Source: Methylobacillus methanolivorans (lineage in GTDB: Bacteria; Pseudomonadota; Gammaproteobacteria; Burkholderiales; Methylophilaceae). From it: a stretch of 64,000 bases of DNA. The position numbers were made by a program, and so were the translations under genes. The notes below the pieces were generated by a model that was given only the letters and a program-made list of their open reading frames with translations, did not search any database and was not told the origin of the DNA. Positions 41,862-50,886 of this stretch are shown one piece after another (positions within the stretch are counted from its first letter, which is position 1; each line of letters begins with the position of its first letter). The stretch is from positions 1,958,714 to 2,022,713 of the forward strand of contig NZ_JBIWXY010000001.1 in assembly GCF_044751345.1 (NCBI RefSeq), in the 5' to 3' direction.

Positions 41862-43423
41862 GGCCTGACCTCAGGTCTCAACACCAACTTTAGCTTGAAC
41901 ACGGCTTTTTCATTTTGGGCAGTGCGCTCATCTGATGTACTGCCCTGCAAACTGGAGTAAGAGCTCACATTCACGGGTTGCTGCACCACAGTAACTTCCT
42001 GTATGTCAGCATTCGATTTCAGTGTTTCGGCAAAATGATTGACCATGTCCAAGGCGGCACGATAATCACCATTGAAGCCACGAATTTCGCCGCTCATAAA
42101 CCCAATCTGGTACAACACCGCACCCGCATTAGCAGGGGTTACCGACGTAGCGGCATTCGCGTTGTCTTCATCCTTGATACCAATATCGTCACTCATCACC
42201 CAACGCAAACGGTTCAATTGGATGTTGCTCATCTGGTCCATCACTTGGCTCAATACCAGCATCATCCTGGCCGGGCTGGCCTCCTGCCTGATGATAGCGT
42301 CATGCACATTAGCCGCCACGGACAAATCCATGCCCTGGATAGGCGTCGCGGGGAAGTTATTGGCAATCTCGTTATAGCGCTGTTCCTGTTGACGCGTTTC
42401 AATGGCGCGCTCATGCAGCTGTTGCACTTCATCAAGCGATTGTGCCAGGTATAGCAAAGTGATGAGCAAGCCCAGCACTGCGACGATCAATGCCGACAGC
42501 ACCAAGCCCTTGCGCAGGAGCTCCATCCTGTATGTCTTGACCAGTGGCTCTGGCGCCAGGTTGTCTGGTCGATGCCCGCGGGCCAACATCTGCATATGCA
42601 CCAGTTCAGGCCACTGGCGCACCAACTCCTGCGGCAATCCCTGATGTTTCGCCAGTTGTGCCAGATGAATAGGCTCACATTGCAAGCCTTGTTCCTGCTG
42701 GATATTGCGACTGATCTGCTCTGCATCTTGTGCAGGGGTGAGCACCACCACCCTTAGGGCAGTATCACGCGCAATCAGGCGCTGGCTTAATAGGTACAAC
42801 CTAGCCTTGTCTGTTTCCACCAAGTGGAAGTATGAGATTTTCTGATAAGCCTCGGGGGGTATCTGTACCAAGCGGCTAATCCGCAATCGCCCTTGGTGCA
42901 GATAGCTTTGACGCAGGCCGGATGAAAGTTGCTCGCTAAGCAAAATGTCATTGGCCTTGAACTTGAGCTTGCTCAACAAAAGCTGGCTGACCATAGGCAA
43001 GCTATACACTCCCGCAAGCGGCACTTGCTGCGCCACCAGCACATCTAGCCAAGGTTGCAGGCTTTCGGTGTTGTTCAGTGCCACAAAGAGGAAGCGATCA
43101 TCACGGCGCTTGTCACGTTCGCGGTTAAGAAACTGTGCCGCCTTGAGAGTGGTATTCCGATATACCTGGTTGAGCTTGCGCTGCAACAACTCCTTGCGTG
43201 AGCGTCCTGAAGTATGGGGCAAGACTTCCAGGTGGAAATCTTCCTCCAGCGCATCCACCATGAGATAAGTCGGGATGTAATGATGCTGCATCAGGAATTC
43301 GGTGAACTCTAGATGCCCTTGCGGCTGGTTATCGAATATCTCTATCCCGCGCAAACGGCCAAAACGCCAGCGGCCAGCGATCAGCCGGTCATGCGTTGCA
43401 CAAAGAATGAGACGTTCGAACAT
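41858..43423 (-). CDS. MshI-like protein (PilM/PilN or GspL type)
   Basis: 521 residues from the ATG at 43423, 4 bases after the mshG stop. The N-terminal 330 residues form an actin-like cytoplasmic domain (ERLILCATHDRLIAGRWRFG). A helix near 340-362 (GLVLSALIVAVLGLLITLLY) leads to a periplasmic coiled coil and a PilN-like domain. It combines PilM and PilN roles in one chain, as in MshI. Links the ATPase to the periplasmic subcomplex. Confidence 0.78.
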   Translation of the reverse strand: MFERLILCATHDRLIAGRWRFGRLRGIEIFDNQPQGHLEFTEFLMQHHYIPTYLMVDALEEDFHLEVLPHTSGRSRKELLQRKLNQVYRNTTLKAAQFLNRERDKRRDDRFLFVALNNTESLQPWLDVLVAQQVPLAGVYSLPMVSQLLLSKLKFKANDILLSEQLSSGLRQSYLHQGRLRISRLVQIPPEAYQKISYFHLVETDKARLYLLSQRLIARDTALRVVVLTPAQDAEQISRNIQQEQGLQCEPIHLAQLAKHQGLPQELVRQWPELVHMQMLARGHRPDNLAPEPLVKTYRMELLRKGLVLSALIVAVLGLLITLLYLAQSLDEVQQLHERAIETRQQEQRYNEIANNFPATPIQGMDLSVAANVHDAIIRQEASPARMMLVLSQVMDQMSNIQLNRLRWVMSDDIGIKDEDNANAATSVTPANAGAVLYQIGFMSGEIRGFNGDYRAALDMVNHFAETLKSNADIQEVTVVQQPVNVSSYSSLQGSTSDERTAQNEKAVFKLKLVLRPEVRP

Positions 43424-43427
43424 AGGG

Positions 43428-44633
43428 CTACAATTTGAGTTGGCTAAAGGAATCGTACACCGGACCAAGCACCGAGAACATGATCAGGGCCAGGATGGCA
43501 CCCAGTATCACGGTCAGGGCAGGCTCTATCATCTTGAGCAATTTTTCCACCGATTCGTTGACGTCCCTATCATAGAAATAACTGACATTGAGCAAGGCCT
43601 TATCTAGCCCGCCAGTGCTTTCCCCCACGCGTATCATGCGTACTACCAGCGGTGGAAACAGCCCGACATTACGAAAACTGTCGCTCATGCTCTCCCCGGC
43701 ATTAATCTGCTGCAAAGCCCGGTTCAATGCCTCTGCTACCACCAGGTTATCCACTACCTCTTCACAACTGCGTATGCCATCCAACACAGGGATGCCCGTC
43801 TGGTACATCAACGCAAAATAACGCGAGAAGCGCGCTAGGATGATTTTATTCAGGATATTGCCTGTCACTGGTAAGTTTAGCTTGATCTGGTCATACCGAT
43901 AGCGCACTTCCTGACTACGATGGATGGCGATGCTGAGCAGGATCGCCGTCAGCATCGGCAGGCCGAGCATCAACCACCAATAATCCACGACAGCATTCGA
44001 CACCGCAATCAGAATACGCGTCTGCAATGGCAGCGCCTGGCCCATATTGCCGAGAAAAGACACCATCTGTGGCACCAGATAGGCCATGAGGAATATCACC
44101 GCAGCAACGACCACGACCAACACAAACATGGGATAGGCGAGCAATTTGCGTGTTTGCGCAATCAGTTCATCTTGCCACTTAAGGGTATCGGCGAGATGGC
44201 GAAAAATTTCCGGCAAGCGCCCGGTTTGCTCGCCAGCCTTGATCAAGCTGACGAATACACGATTAAAAACGTACGGGTGCTCAGCCAATGCCTGCGATAA
44301 CATCTTGCCGCCTTCCACCGAAGACACCAAGGAACCGATGATTTTCTGGAAATGTAGATTAGTAGTGCTGTCCCGCAAGTCCACCAGCCCTTCGAGCAAT
44401 GGCACACCCGCTGTCGTGAGTTGCTCAAGCTGGAAGCAGAAAATCACTAAATCCTGCAAGCTGACCTTACGGCGACTCAATACCGAAGGTCTCAGACTGG
44501 AAGGCCGGAAGGTGATCAAGTCCAGGCCCACGCGCTTGAGGCGCAACTCCAGGTCAATCTCGTTCAAGGCGTCAATCTGGCCATGTGCTGCCTTGCCTGT
44601 TTGGTCGACCGCTTTGTAAGTGAACGTGGGCAT
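43428..44633 (-). CDS. mshG: Type IV pilus/T2SS platform protein (GspF family, MshG)
   Basis: 401 residues. Two GspF repeats: FTYKAVDQTGKAAHGQIDAL at the start, FCFQLEQLTTAGVPLLEGL and RYFALMYQTGIPVLDGI as the repeated core, with three helices. Inner-membrane platform on which the MshE ATPase turns. Follows mshE by 11 bases. Confidence 0.94.
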   Translation of the reverse strand: MPTFTYKAVDQTGKAAHGQIDALNEIDLELRLKRVGLDLITFRPSSLRPSVLSRRKVSLQDLVIFCFQLEQLTTAGVPLLEGLVDLRDSTTNLHFQKIIGSLVSSVEGGKMLSQALAEHPYVFNRVFVSLIKAGEQTGRLPEIFRHLADTLKWQDELIAQTRKLLAYPMFVLVVVVAAVIFLMAYLVPQMVSFLGNMGQALPLQTRILIAVSNAVVDYWWLMLGLPMLTAILLSIAIHRSQEVRYRYDQIKLNLPVTGNILNKIILARFSRYFALMYQTGIPVLDGIRSCEEVVDNLVVAEALNRALQQINAGESMSDSFRNVGLFPPLVVRMIRVGESTGGLDKALLNVSYFYDRDVNESVEKLLKMIEPALTVILGAILALIMFSVLGPVYDSFSQLKL

Positions 44634-44644
44634 GAGTGCGGGCG

Positions 44645-46348
44645 TTAATTGATGCGGCTGGTAAGATCAATCACACGCATCACCTCGGACAAGCTGGTGT
44701 GTCCTTCGATAATGCGGCGGATGCCATCTTCTGCGAGCGTGACAAAGCCTTTTTTCAGGGCAAGATCACGCATTTCGTCAAAATGCGCACGGCGCGCCAC
44801 CAGCGCATCCATCTCGCTATCTACCCGCAACAGCTCCATGATGGCCATGCGCCCACGGTAACCGGTATAGCCACATTGCTTGCACCCGATCGCTCGGTGG
44901 ATGCGCAAATCCAGCCGGATATTCTTGCCCAGCAATTTGCGCTCGTCATCGTTAGGAGCATAAGCTTCCTTGCAGTGGGGGCATAGCACCCGCACCAATC
45001 GTTGCGCCACCACACCGATGATATTCCCCGCCATGATGTCAGGCGAAATACCAATATCAAGCAAACGCGGGAAGGTACCCAGTGCGGAATTGGTATGCAG
45101 TGTGGTGAACACCTGGTGCCCGGTCATCGCGGCGCGGAACGCCATGGTGGCCGTGTCGGCATCACGCACTTCGCCAACGAGGATGATGTCCGGGTCCTGG
45201 CGCATGATGGAGCGGATGCCGTTGGCAAAATCCACCTTGTTCACTTCGGCCACCGAGGTCTGGCGCATCATGGTGACGGGATATTCCACCGGGTCTTCCA
45301 GGGTCATGATATTGACCCCCTCGGTATTGAGGAATGACAACAATGAATATAGCGTCGTGGTCTTGCCACTGCCAGTCGGCCCGGTCACGATGACAATTCC
45401 TTCTGGCCGCGTCATCATGAGTTTTAATTCATCCAGTGCCTGATCACGCAAGCCCATGCGCTCAAGTGGGATGATCGACTTTTCGCGATCAAGCACCCGC
45501 AGCACGATATTCTCGCCATGAATAGTGGGATGGCTTGCAACACGAAAATCGATCGGCCTGCCCGAGAGATTCATATTCAGGCGCCCATCTTGTGGAGAAC
45601 GCGTCTCGGCGATATCCATGCCGCAGATCACCTTGAGACGCACGGCGACACCGGGCCAATAGGTCTTGTGCAGGCTGCGCACTTGCTGCAATACGCCATC
45701 AATGCGGTAGCGGATGCGCAAGAAAGCATATTCCGGCTCGAAATGGATATCCGAAGCCCCACGCTTCACTGCATCCATGAGCAATGCACCGACCAAGCGC
45801 ACCACAGGCTGAGTGTATTCATCCCCGCCTGCCTGCAAACTCTGGTAATCAATTTCACCAGTCTCGATCTCGCGCAGGATGCCATCCACAGAAAGCTCGT
45901 AACCATAAAACTGGTCAATATAATCTTCAAGCTGGGCGTCTGCTGCCAGCACCGGCTTGACCTGCACTTGCGCCCCGACGGTGGCACGCAATTGATCTAG
46001 CGCTACCACGTTGAACATATCGGACATTGCCACCGTCAATTGACGCGTATTGGCATCGAACGCCACGGGCAAGATATGGTAACGGCGGGCAAAGCCTTCT
46101 TGCACCATCTTCAACGCCTCAGCATCTGCCACCACCGTGGAAAGATCGATACTTTCCTGGCCTATGGTATGCGCGACCAGATCACGCACCATCGCCTCAG
46201 TCACAAAGCCAAGACGCACTAATTGGCGTCCCAAGGGGATATTGCTCTGCTCCTGCTCCATGAGGGCAATACGCAGCTGATCCTGACTAATCAGGCCTTG
46301 CTGCACCATGAGCTCTCCCAAGCGGAGCTTGCGACGTTGTTCTACCAT
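44645..46348 (-). CDS. mshE: Pilus assembly ATPase (GspE/PilB family, MshE)
   Basis: 567 residues. The N-terminal MshEN region (LRLGELMVQQGLISQDQLRI) can bind c-di-GMP in MshE proteins. Then Walker A GPTGSGKTTT near 323, Asp box (TLEDPVEYPV), Walker B (IILVGEVRDADTA), His box (FTTLHTNSALG) and the zinc tetracysteine CPHCKEAY with GCKQCGYTG. Powers pilus extension. Lies 73 bases after the TPR gene. Confidence 0.94.
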   Translation of the reverse strand: MVEQRRKLRLGELMVQQGLISQDQLRIALMEQEQSNIPLGRQLVRLGFVTEAMVRDLVAHTIGQESIDLSTVVADAEALKMVQEGFARRYHILPVAFDANTRQLTVAMSDMFNVVALDQLRATVGAQVQVKPVLAADAQLEDYIDQFYGYELSVDGILREIETGEIDYQSLQAGGDEYTQPVVRLVGALLMDAVKRGASDIHFEPEYAFLRIRYRIDGVLQQVRSLHKTYWPGVAVRLKVICGMDIAETRSPQDGRLNMNLSGRPIDFRVASHPTIHGENIVLRVLDREKSIIPLERMGLRDQALDELKLMMTRPEGIVIVTGPTGSGKTTTLYSLLSFLNTEGVNIMTLEDPVEYPVTMMRQTSVAEVNKVDFANGIRSIMRQDPDIILVGEVRDADTATMAFRAAMTGHQVFTTLHTNSALGTFPRLLDIGISPDIMAGNIIGVVAQRLVRVLCPHCKEAYAPNDDERKLLGKNIRLDLRIHRAIGCKQCGYTGYRGRMAIMELLRVDSEMDALVARRAHFDEMRDLALKKGFVTLAEDGIRRIIEGHTSLSEVMRVIDLTSRIN

Positions 46349-46421
46349 GAATGAATCTTACATCCGTTATGTGTTGGCCCGGACAAGCCGGGCCGTGAGC
46401 ATATCCTATGCGCGGAAAGTG

Positions 46422-47615
46422 CTACTGAAGCTGGCGTATCCTGGCGGCCAGTTGCGCTTGATTTACGCTAGGCGATTCCTTGCCAGCCAGCAATGCCTGC
46501 GCTTGCTGATAATATTGCAATGCCAAGCTGGATTTACCCAATTGATCCAGACTCACCGCCAAGTTGAAGGCATATTCAGGATTGGCCGCATCGAGATGAT
46601 GCGCCTGGAAATAAGACTGTTGTGCCAACGGCCATTGCCCTTGCTCAGCATAATGATGACCCAATGCAGCATGCAGATAAGCCGCCTCTGGCTGTTGGGC
46701 AATGAGATTTTTGAGTCGGGTTTCACTGCTCAACGGATCAGCCAAGCCTTGCAAATCCAGCAATGCCGCCTGGGCAATGCCGTTACGCGGCTCGACTTGC
46801 AATACTTGTTGATACCAACTCACGGCATCCTGCTGGCGACCATGTCGTGCAGCAATGGCAGCCATGCCCAATAGCGCATCCACATTTCGCACATCAGCCT
46901 GCAATGCCTGTCGATATGCCTGCTGGGCAGCGGCATCATCACCAAGATTAAATGCTTGATAAGCTTCCAGCACATGCTGATTGACTGTAGCAACAGGGCG
47001 GTTACGCGTCACCTGAACCTGGCTGTTAGTCGTCGCCTGCGGCACCTCACCAAATACCTGGGGCAAAGGCTGCTGGATGATATTGGTACGCGGCTTGGCA
47101 CTGTCGGCAAGAGTAATAGGAGCTGCCATTACCTCTGCCTGACTTGTGTTGCCATCTATCTCTTCGTTGATATCAGGCTCAGCCACTGAATCCTGCCCGG
47201 CAACATTTGCGGGAGGCTGTGGGTTAGCGTCGGGTACCGCGCTCAACACTACGGGCTTGGGTACAATGACTTCCGGCTGAGTCAAGGAACTGACATACCA
47301 GAACACGCCACCGCCTACGAGCAACACCAGCAATAACAACAATAAACCCTGGGTAAACGGCGAGAGCAGTGTCTCGCGCTTGGTCGCACCAGATCTGGCA
47401 GCCAACAGCTGTGCTGCTGCGCGTTGTTGGGCGATGGACTCCTCAGCAGCATGACTGGATTTAGGACTGAGCGAAGATTGAGATTGGGTAGCTTCGCCAC
47501 CATGCACAGGCTCAGCCGGTGCAATATCCAGCAAAAACTCTTCAATCTCAGCCTTTTCCAGGGGCTGTTGTTTGGCTTGTTCTGCTTTCTGCAATGCGCT
47601 AATTAACAGACTCAT
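46422..47615 (-). CDS. TPR-repeat membrane protein (MshN-like)
   Basis: 397 residues. A cytoplasmic N-terminus (LLISALQKAEQAKQQPLEKA), one helix near 90-110 (LLLLLLVLLVGGGVFWYVSS), a Pro/Ala-rich spacer and four or more TPR repeats from about residue 215 on (HVLEAYQAFNLGDDAAAQQA; VSWYQQVLQVEPRNGIAQAA). Between the secretin and the ATPase genes, matching MshN. Overlaps the secretin gene by 17 bases. Confidence 0.82.
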   Translation of the reverse strand: MSLLISALQKAEQAKQQPLEKAEIEEFLLDIAPAEPVHGGEATQSQSSLSPKSSHAAEESIAQQRAAAQLLAARSGATKRETLLSPFTQGLLLLLLVLLVGGGVFWYVSSLTQPEVIVPKPVVLSAVPDANPQPPANVAGQDSVAEPDINEEIDGNTSQAEVMAAPITLADSAKPRTNIIQQPLPQVFGEVPQATTNSQVQVTRNRPVATVNQHVLEAYQAFNLGDDAAAQQAYRQALQADVRNVDALLGMAAIAARHGRQQDAVSWYQQVLQVEPRNGIAQAALLDLQGLADPLSSETRLKNLIAQQPEAAYLHAALGHHYAEQGQWPLAQQSYFQAHHLDAANPEYAFNLAVSLDQLGKSSLALQYYQQAQALLAGKESPSVNQAQLAARIRQLQ

Positions 47616-49449
47616 TAATTAACCTTTGCAGTTGCTGGGCAGGCAAGTATTGCTTATATGAATTAAGTTCTTCGCTTTCTAGGCTGGCATTCTGCACCAC
47701 GACTGGACGCAAAAAGATCACCAGCTCGGTCTTCACATTGAAATTGCTACGTGCAGTGAACAATTTACCCACTAATGGCACCTTGGCAATACCAGGCACC
47801 TTATCTGTTGCCTGCTGGATATTATCTTGCATCAAACCGCCCAGGACTGCCGTATCACCACTATTCACCCGCAACACAGACTCGAACTCGCGCACCTGGA
47901 TTTGCGGTATCCTACTTTCAATTCTGGTTGTCGTTGTACCGTTTGTTAACGTCAATTGCGGGTTTGGATCATCCACATAACTCAGCACACGTGAAATGGT
48001 TGGTCGCACGTTGATATTCACCTGTCCGGCATCATTGATTTGCGGCGTGACACTCATCACCATGCCCACAGGCACCGTATTCGGTGTAGTCGTCACCGAT
48101 TGTAAATTAGTTGAGCCCTGCCCAACGCCTTGCGATACCTGCGATTGAATAGTGAAGTACACTAGGTTATCCACTACCTTCATCACTGCAGTCTGGTTGT
48201 TAAGCACCATCAATTTTGGACTGGAGAGTACTTTGGTATCGCCAAATCGTTGCAGCAAGCGCAAATTGAAATCCACACTGCTGTTGTCGCTAGAATAGCC
48301 AATACTGAAAGGCAGTGTTGTTCCTGCCGTACCCGCAATCCCGGCAGGCGTAAGCACGGTACTCAACCCCAGTTGATTCGTCATGTTGAAGCCATTACCC
48401 AGCTTGGTCCAATCAATACCAGCTTGGTAGGTATCATTCAACGTGACCTCAACAATGGAAGCCTCAATCAATACCTGCCGCTTGGCACTGCTCATGACCT
48501 TGTCGAGAAACTCCTGCACCTTTTCGTGCTGGCGATGAGTCGCGCGTACACTGACAATCCCGGTTTCCGGGCTCGCGATGACTGTTGCCGCAAACAAGGT
48601 CTTGTATTCCGTGCGAGCATCTTCACGCTCTTGTGTCATATTGCGAGCAGCCGTCTGCTGCGAGGCTGTCCTGTCGCCATTCTCTGCAGCCAACACGTCA
48701 GCAGCCTGGGCTTGCTGTGAAGCAGCTGTACCGCTACGGGTAATAATCACTTCCTTGTCGGTTTCCGCCAGAATGTCCTTCAGGTTCTGGATCAGGGTTT
48801 CCCAGAAGTGATTGGTTGCAAGACTATTCACTGCGGTACGCGAACTATTGGCGGCTCCCGTGCCTGAGCTAGAAGACGCACCAGAGCTAGACGTCCCCCC
48901 GGCCCCGCTGGTCGTAGATGCGCTACGTCCTGTACTTGCAATCTCCGCTGCCGCACCAATAAAGCCTGTGGTATCACGCGACATGTTTACATAATCCACC
49001 TTGTAACTGCGCAACACTGGCATATCTGGCGTAATGCTCAGCACGTTGCCATCTACACGGTAGGTTAAATCAACTTGCTTGGCGAGACGCTCCAGAATTG
49101 CAGGCAAGGTTTGATCCACGGCATTCAGCGTAGCGCGCCCTTGGATGGCAGGATGAATATCGATATTGAGCTTGCTTTCTCGTGCCAACGCAAAGAGGAT
49201 TTCCTTGACCGGCACATCATTGACCACCACGCTGTAAGTCTGCTCTTTGGCCCTGGGCTTGGGTGGCGGCAGGTAGCTACTACTTTTGACTGGCTTGGGA
49301 ATCTCGGCTGGCTGGATAGATTTGGTTGATGGCGTTTCGTCGATATGCCCGGTGGAAGGAGAAACGGTAGATTGATGGGCGCAACTTGTCAGGCCAAGCA
49401 GACATGGCAGTATCAGAATGCTGGCAACTTTTGGCAATTGGCCGGACAA
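47599..49449 (-). CDS. mshL: Pilus secretin (MshL, GspD/PilQ family)
   Basis: 616 residues from a TTG at 49449 with AGGGGA at 6 bases. Lipoprotein signal with lipobox LTSC. Periplasmic N domains (VVNDVPVKEILFALARESKL) are followed by a Ser/Gly-rich low-complexity loop (GGTSSSGASSSSGTG). The secretin core VLIEASIVEVTLNDTYQAGI ends with VPGIAKVPLVGKLFTARSNF and VIFLRPVVV. Outer-membrane exit pore of the pilus. Confidence 0.93.
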   Translation of the reverse strand: MSGQLPKVASILILPCLLGLTSCAHQSTVSPSTGHIDETPSTKSIQPAEIPKPVKSSSYLPPPKPRAKEQTYSVVVNDVPVKEILFALARESKLNIDIHPAIQGRATLNAVDQTLPAILERLAKQVDLTYRVDGNVLSITPDMPVLRSYKVDYVNMSRDTTGFIGAAAEIASTGRSASTTSGAGGTSSSGASSSSGTGAANSSRTAVNSLATNHFWETLIQNLKDILAETDKEVIITRSGTAASQQAQAADVLAAENGDRTASQQTAARNMTQEREDARTEYKTLFAATVIASPETGIVSVRATHRQHEKVQEFLDKVMSSAKRQVLIEASIVEVTLNDTYQAGIDWTKLGNGFNMTNQLGLSTVLTPAGIAGTAGTTLPFSIGYSSDNSSVDFNLRLLQRFGDTKVLSSPKLMVLNNQTAVMKVVDNLVYFTIQSQVSQGVGQGSTNLQSVTTTPNTVPVGMVMSVTPQINDAGQVNINVRPTISRVLSYVDDPNPQLTLTNGTTTTRIESRIPQIQVREFESVLRVNSGDTAVLGGLMQDNIQQATDKVPGIAKVPLVGKLFTARSNFNVKTELVIFLRPVVVQNASLESEELNSYKQYLPAQQLQRLINESVN

Positions 49450-49548
49450 AACGTATCCCCTCTACTGATCATGTTGATATTCCGGGATTTATCCCATAAT
49501 CAGTACATGTTTGCAAATGAAGATCACAATGATCTTATTGTGATCAAG

Positions 49549-50886
49549 TTATTGATGCTGCAACAGTTCTTCCCTAACACCTGCAATGGTTCGCAAATGT
49601 GTACCTGTTTGTAATGCTGCGGGCAACGACTGAAGTTCAGTCAGTGCTTCCTGGCGGCTTTTGTATGCGCCATACAATATGATAACGCTGGCTTTGTCGC
49701 CAACTTTAGCCTGCATGACATGAAGATTATCCAACACCAGTTGCGCCAACATCGGCTGGCGCTCTTGATCCAGTGCGCTGCCTGCCGCATGGTATGCCAG
49801 TTGTATCGTGATGTATTCGGGCGCAATGCTACTCAGCCAGGCTAATGAAGCCTCTTCACGCTGCTCTATCTCTTGCACGACGTCTGGCGCAGCGAGTTGG
49901 TCGACCTGTACAGGCAGCGGCTGAGCTGTCTCGACCGGCTCCGACGACTGCGTATTCATCATGGTCGGCAAGGGTAGTAATCCCTGACTCCAGGCATAAG
50001 CCCCCACGCCAGCAAGCACAAAGAATACTCCTATCCACGCAAACCCTACCCAGCGTCTTGCCGGGCGTTTTATCTCTTGCGCAAATTCGCTATCCCGTAT
50101 TGCAGCAGCAACATGTCGTGGCGTGACCTGGTAAGTATTGGCGGCAAATGCCGCCAACAAGGATTTATCCGCCAAAATATTTACCCGGCGCACCAAACCC
50201 TGCGCCATCGTCGCCAATTGCTTGATTGCCCGCTTGGTAAATAATGGCGGCCCGAAATACCCGGCTGCACGCAGGCGGAACATCAAGTACTCCGCAATTT
50301 CATCCTTGCTCAGTGGGCCAAGATAAAAACTATGGGTAATTCGCTCCTTGAGTTGGCGAATTTCGCGCTGGTTGAGATTGTCATCCAACTCAGGCTGGCC
50401 AAACAACACGATTTGCAGCAACTTGTGGTGGCGGGTTTCCAAGTTGGTCAGCAAGCGGATTTCTTCCAGCGTTGCCAGGGGCATGCCTTGAGCCTCTTCT
50501 ACAAACACTACCACCTGGCGCTTGGCCTCGTGCTTTTCCAGCAATACCTGTTGTAGGCGTTGCATGACCTCCAACCGACTCAAACCAGAAGGCAGATCAA
50601 GCCGCAACTCCAATGCAATGGCGTGCAGCACATCTTCTGGTGCCATACTGGGATTAGCAAGGTAGACATTATCCACATGCTCCGGCAACTGCGTTTGTAG
50701 CATGCGGCACAACATGGTCTTGCCACTGCCCACTTCGCCAACAACTTTGACGATTCCCTCACCGTGCAAGATGGCATAGCGCAACGCTTCCAGCACTGCA
50801 CCACGATTGCCGCCAGGAAAGAAAAAGTCAGTATTGGGGGTGATCTTGAATGGAGGCTCTTTCAGGCCAAAGTGCGCGTAATACAC
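49549..50886 (-). CDS. AAA ATPase with membrane anchor (MshM/ExeA-like)
   Basis: 445 residues. YYAHFGLKEPPFKITPNTDF is the typical start; Walker A GEVGSGKTMLC near 50, Walker B VVVFVEEAQGMP. A helix near 283-302 precedes a periplasmic region whose C-terminal 70 residues resemble a SPOR domain (VIILYGAYKSRQEALTELQS). It may place the secretin through peptidoglycan, as ExeA does. Its ATG overlaps the regulator stop by one base. Confidence 0.88.
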   Translation of the reverse strand: MYYAHFGLKEPPFKITPNTDFFFPGGNRGAVLEALRYAILHGEGIVKVVGEVGSGKTMLCRMLQTQLPEHVDNVYLANPSMAPEDVLHAIALELRLDLPSGLSRLEVMQRLQQVLLEKHEAKRQVVVFVEEAQGMPLATLEEIRLLTNLETRHHKLLQIVLFGQPELDDNLNQREIRQLKERITHSFYLGPLSKDEIAEYLMFRLRAAGYFGPPLFTKRAIKQLATMAQGLVRRVNILADKSLLAAFAANTYQVTPRHVAAAIRDSEFAQEIKRPARRWVGFAWIGVFFVLAGVGAYAWSQGLLPLPTMMNTQSSEPVETAQPLPVQVDQLAAPDVVQEIEQREEASLAWLSSIAPEYITIQLAYHAAGSALDQERQPMLAQLVLDNLHVMQAKVGDKASVIILYGAYKSRQEALTELQSLPAALQTGTHLRTIAGVREELLQHQ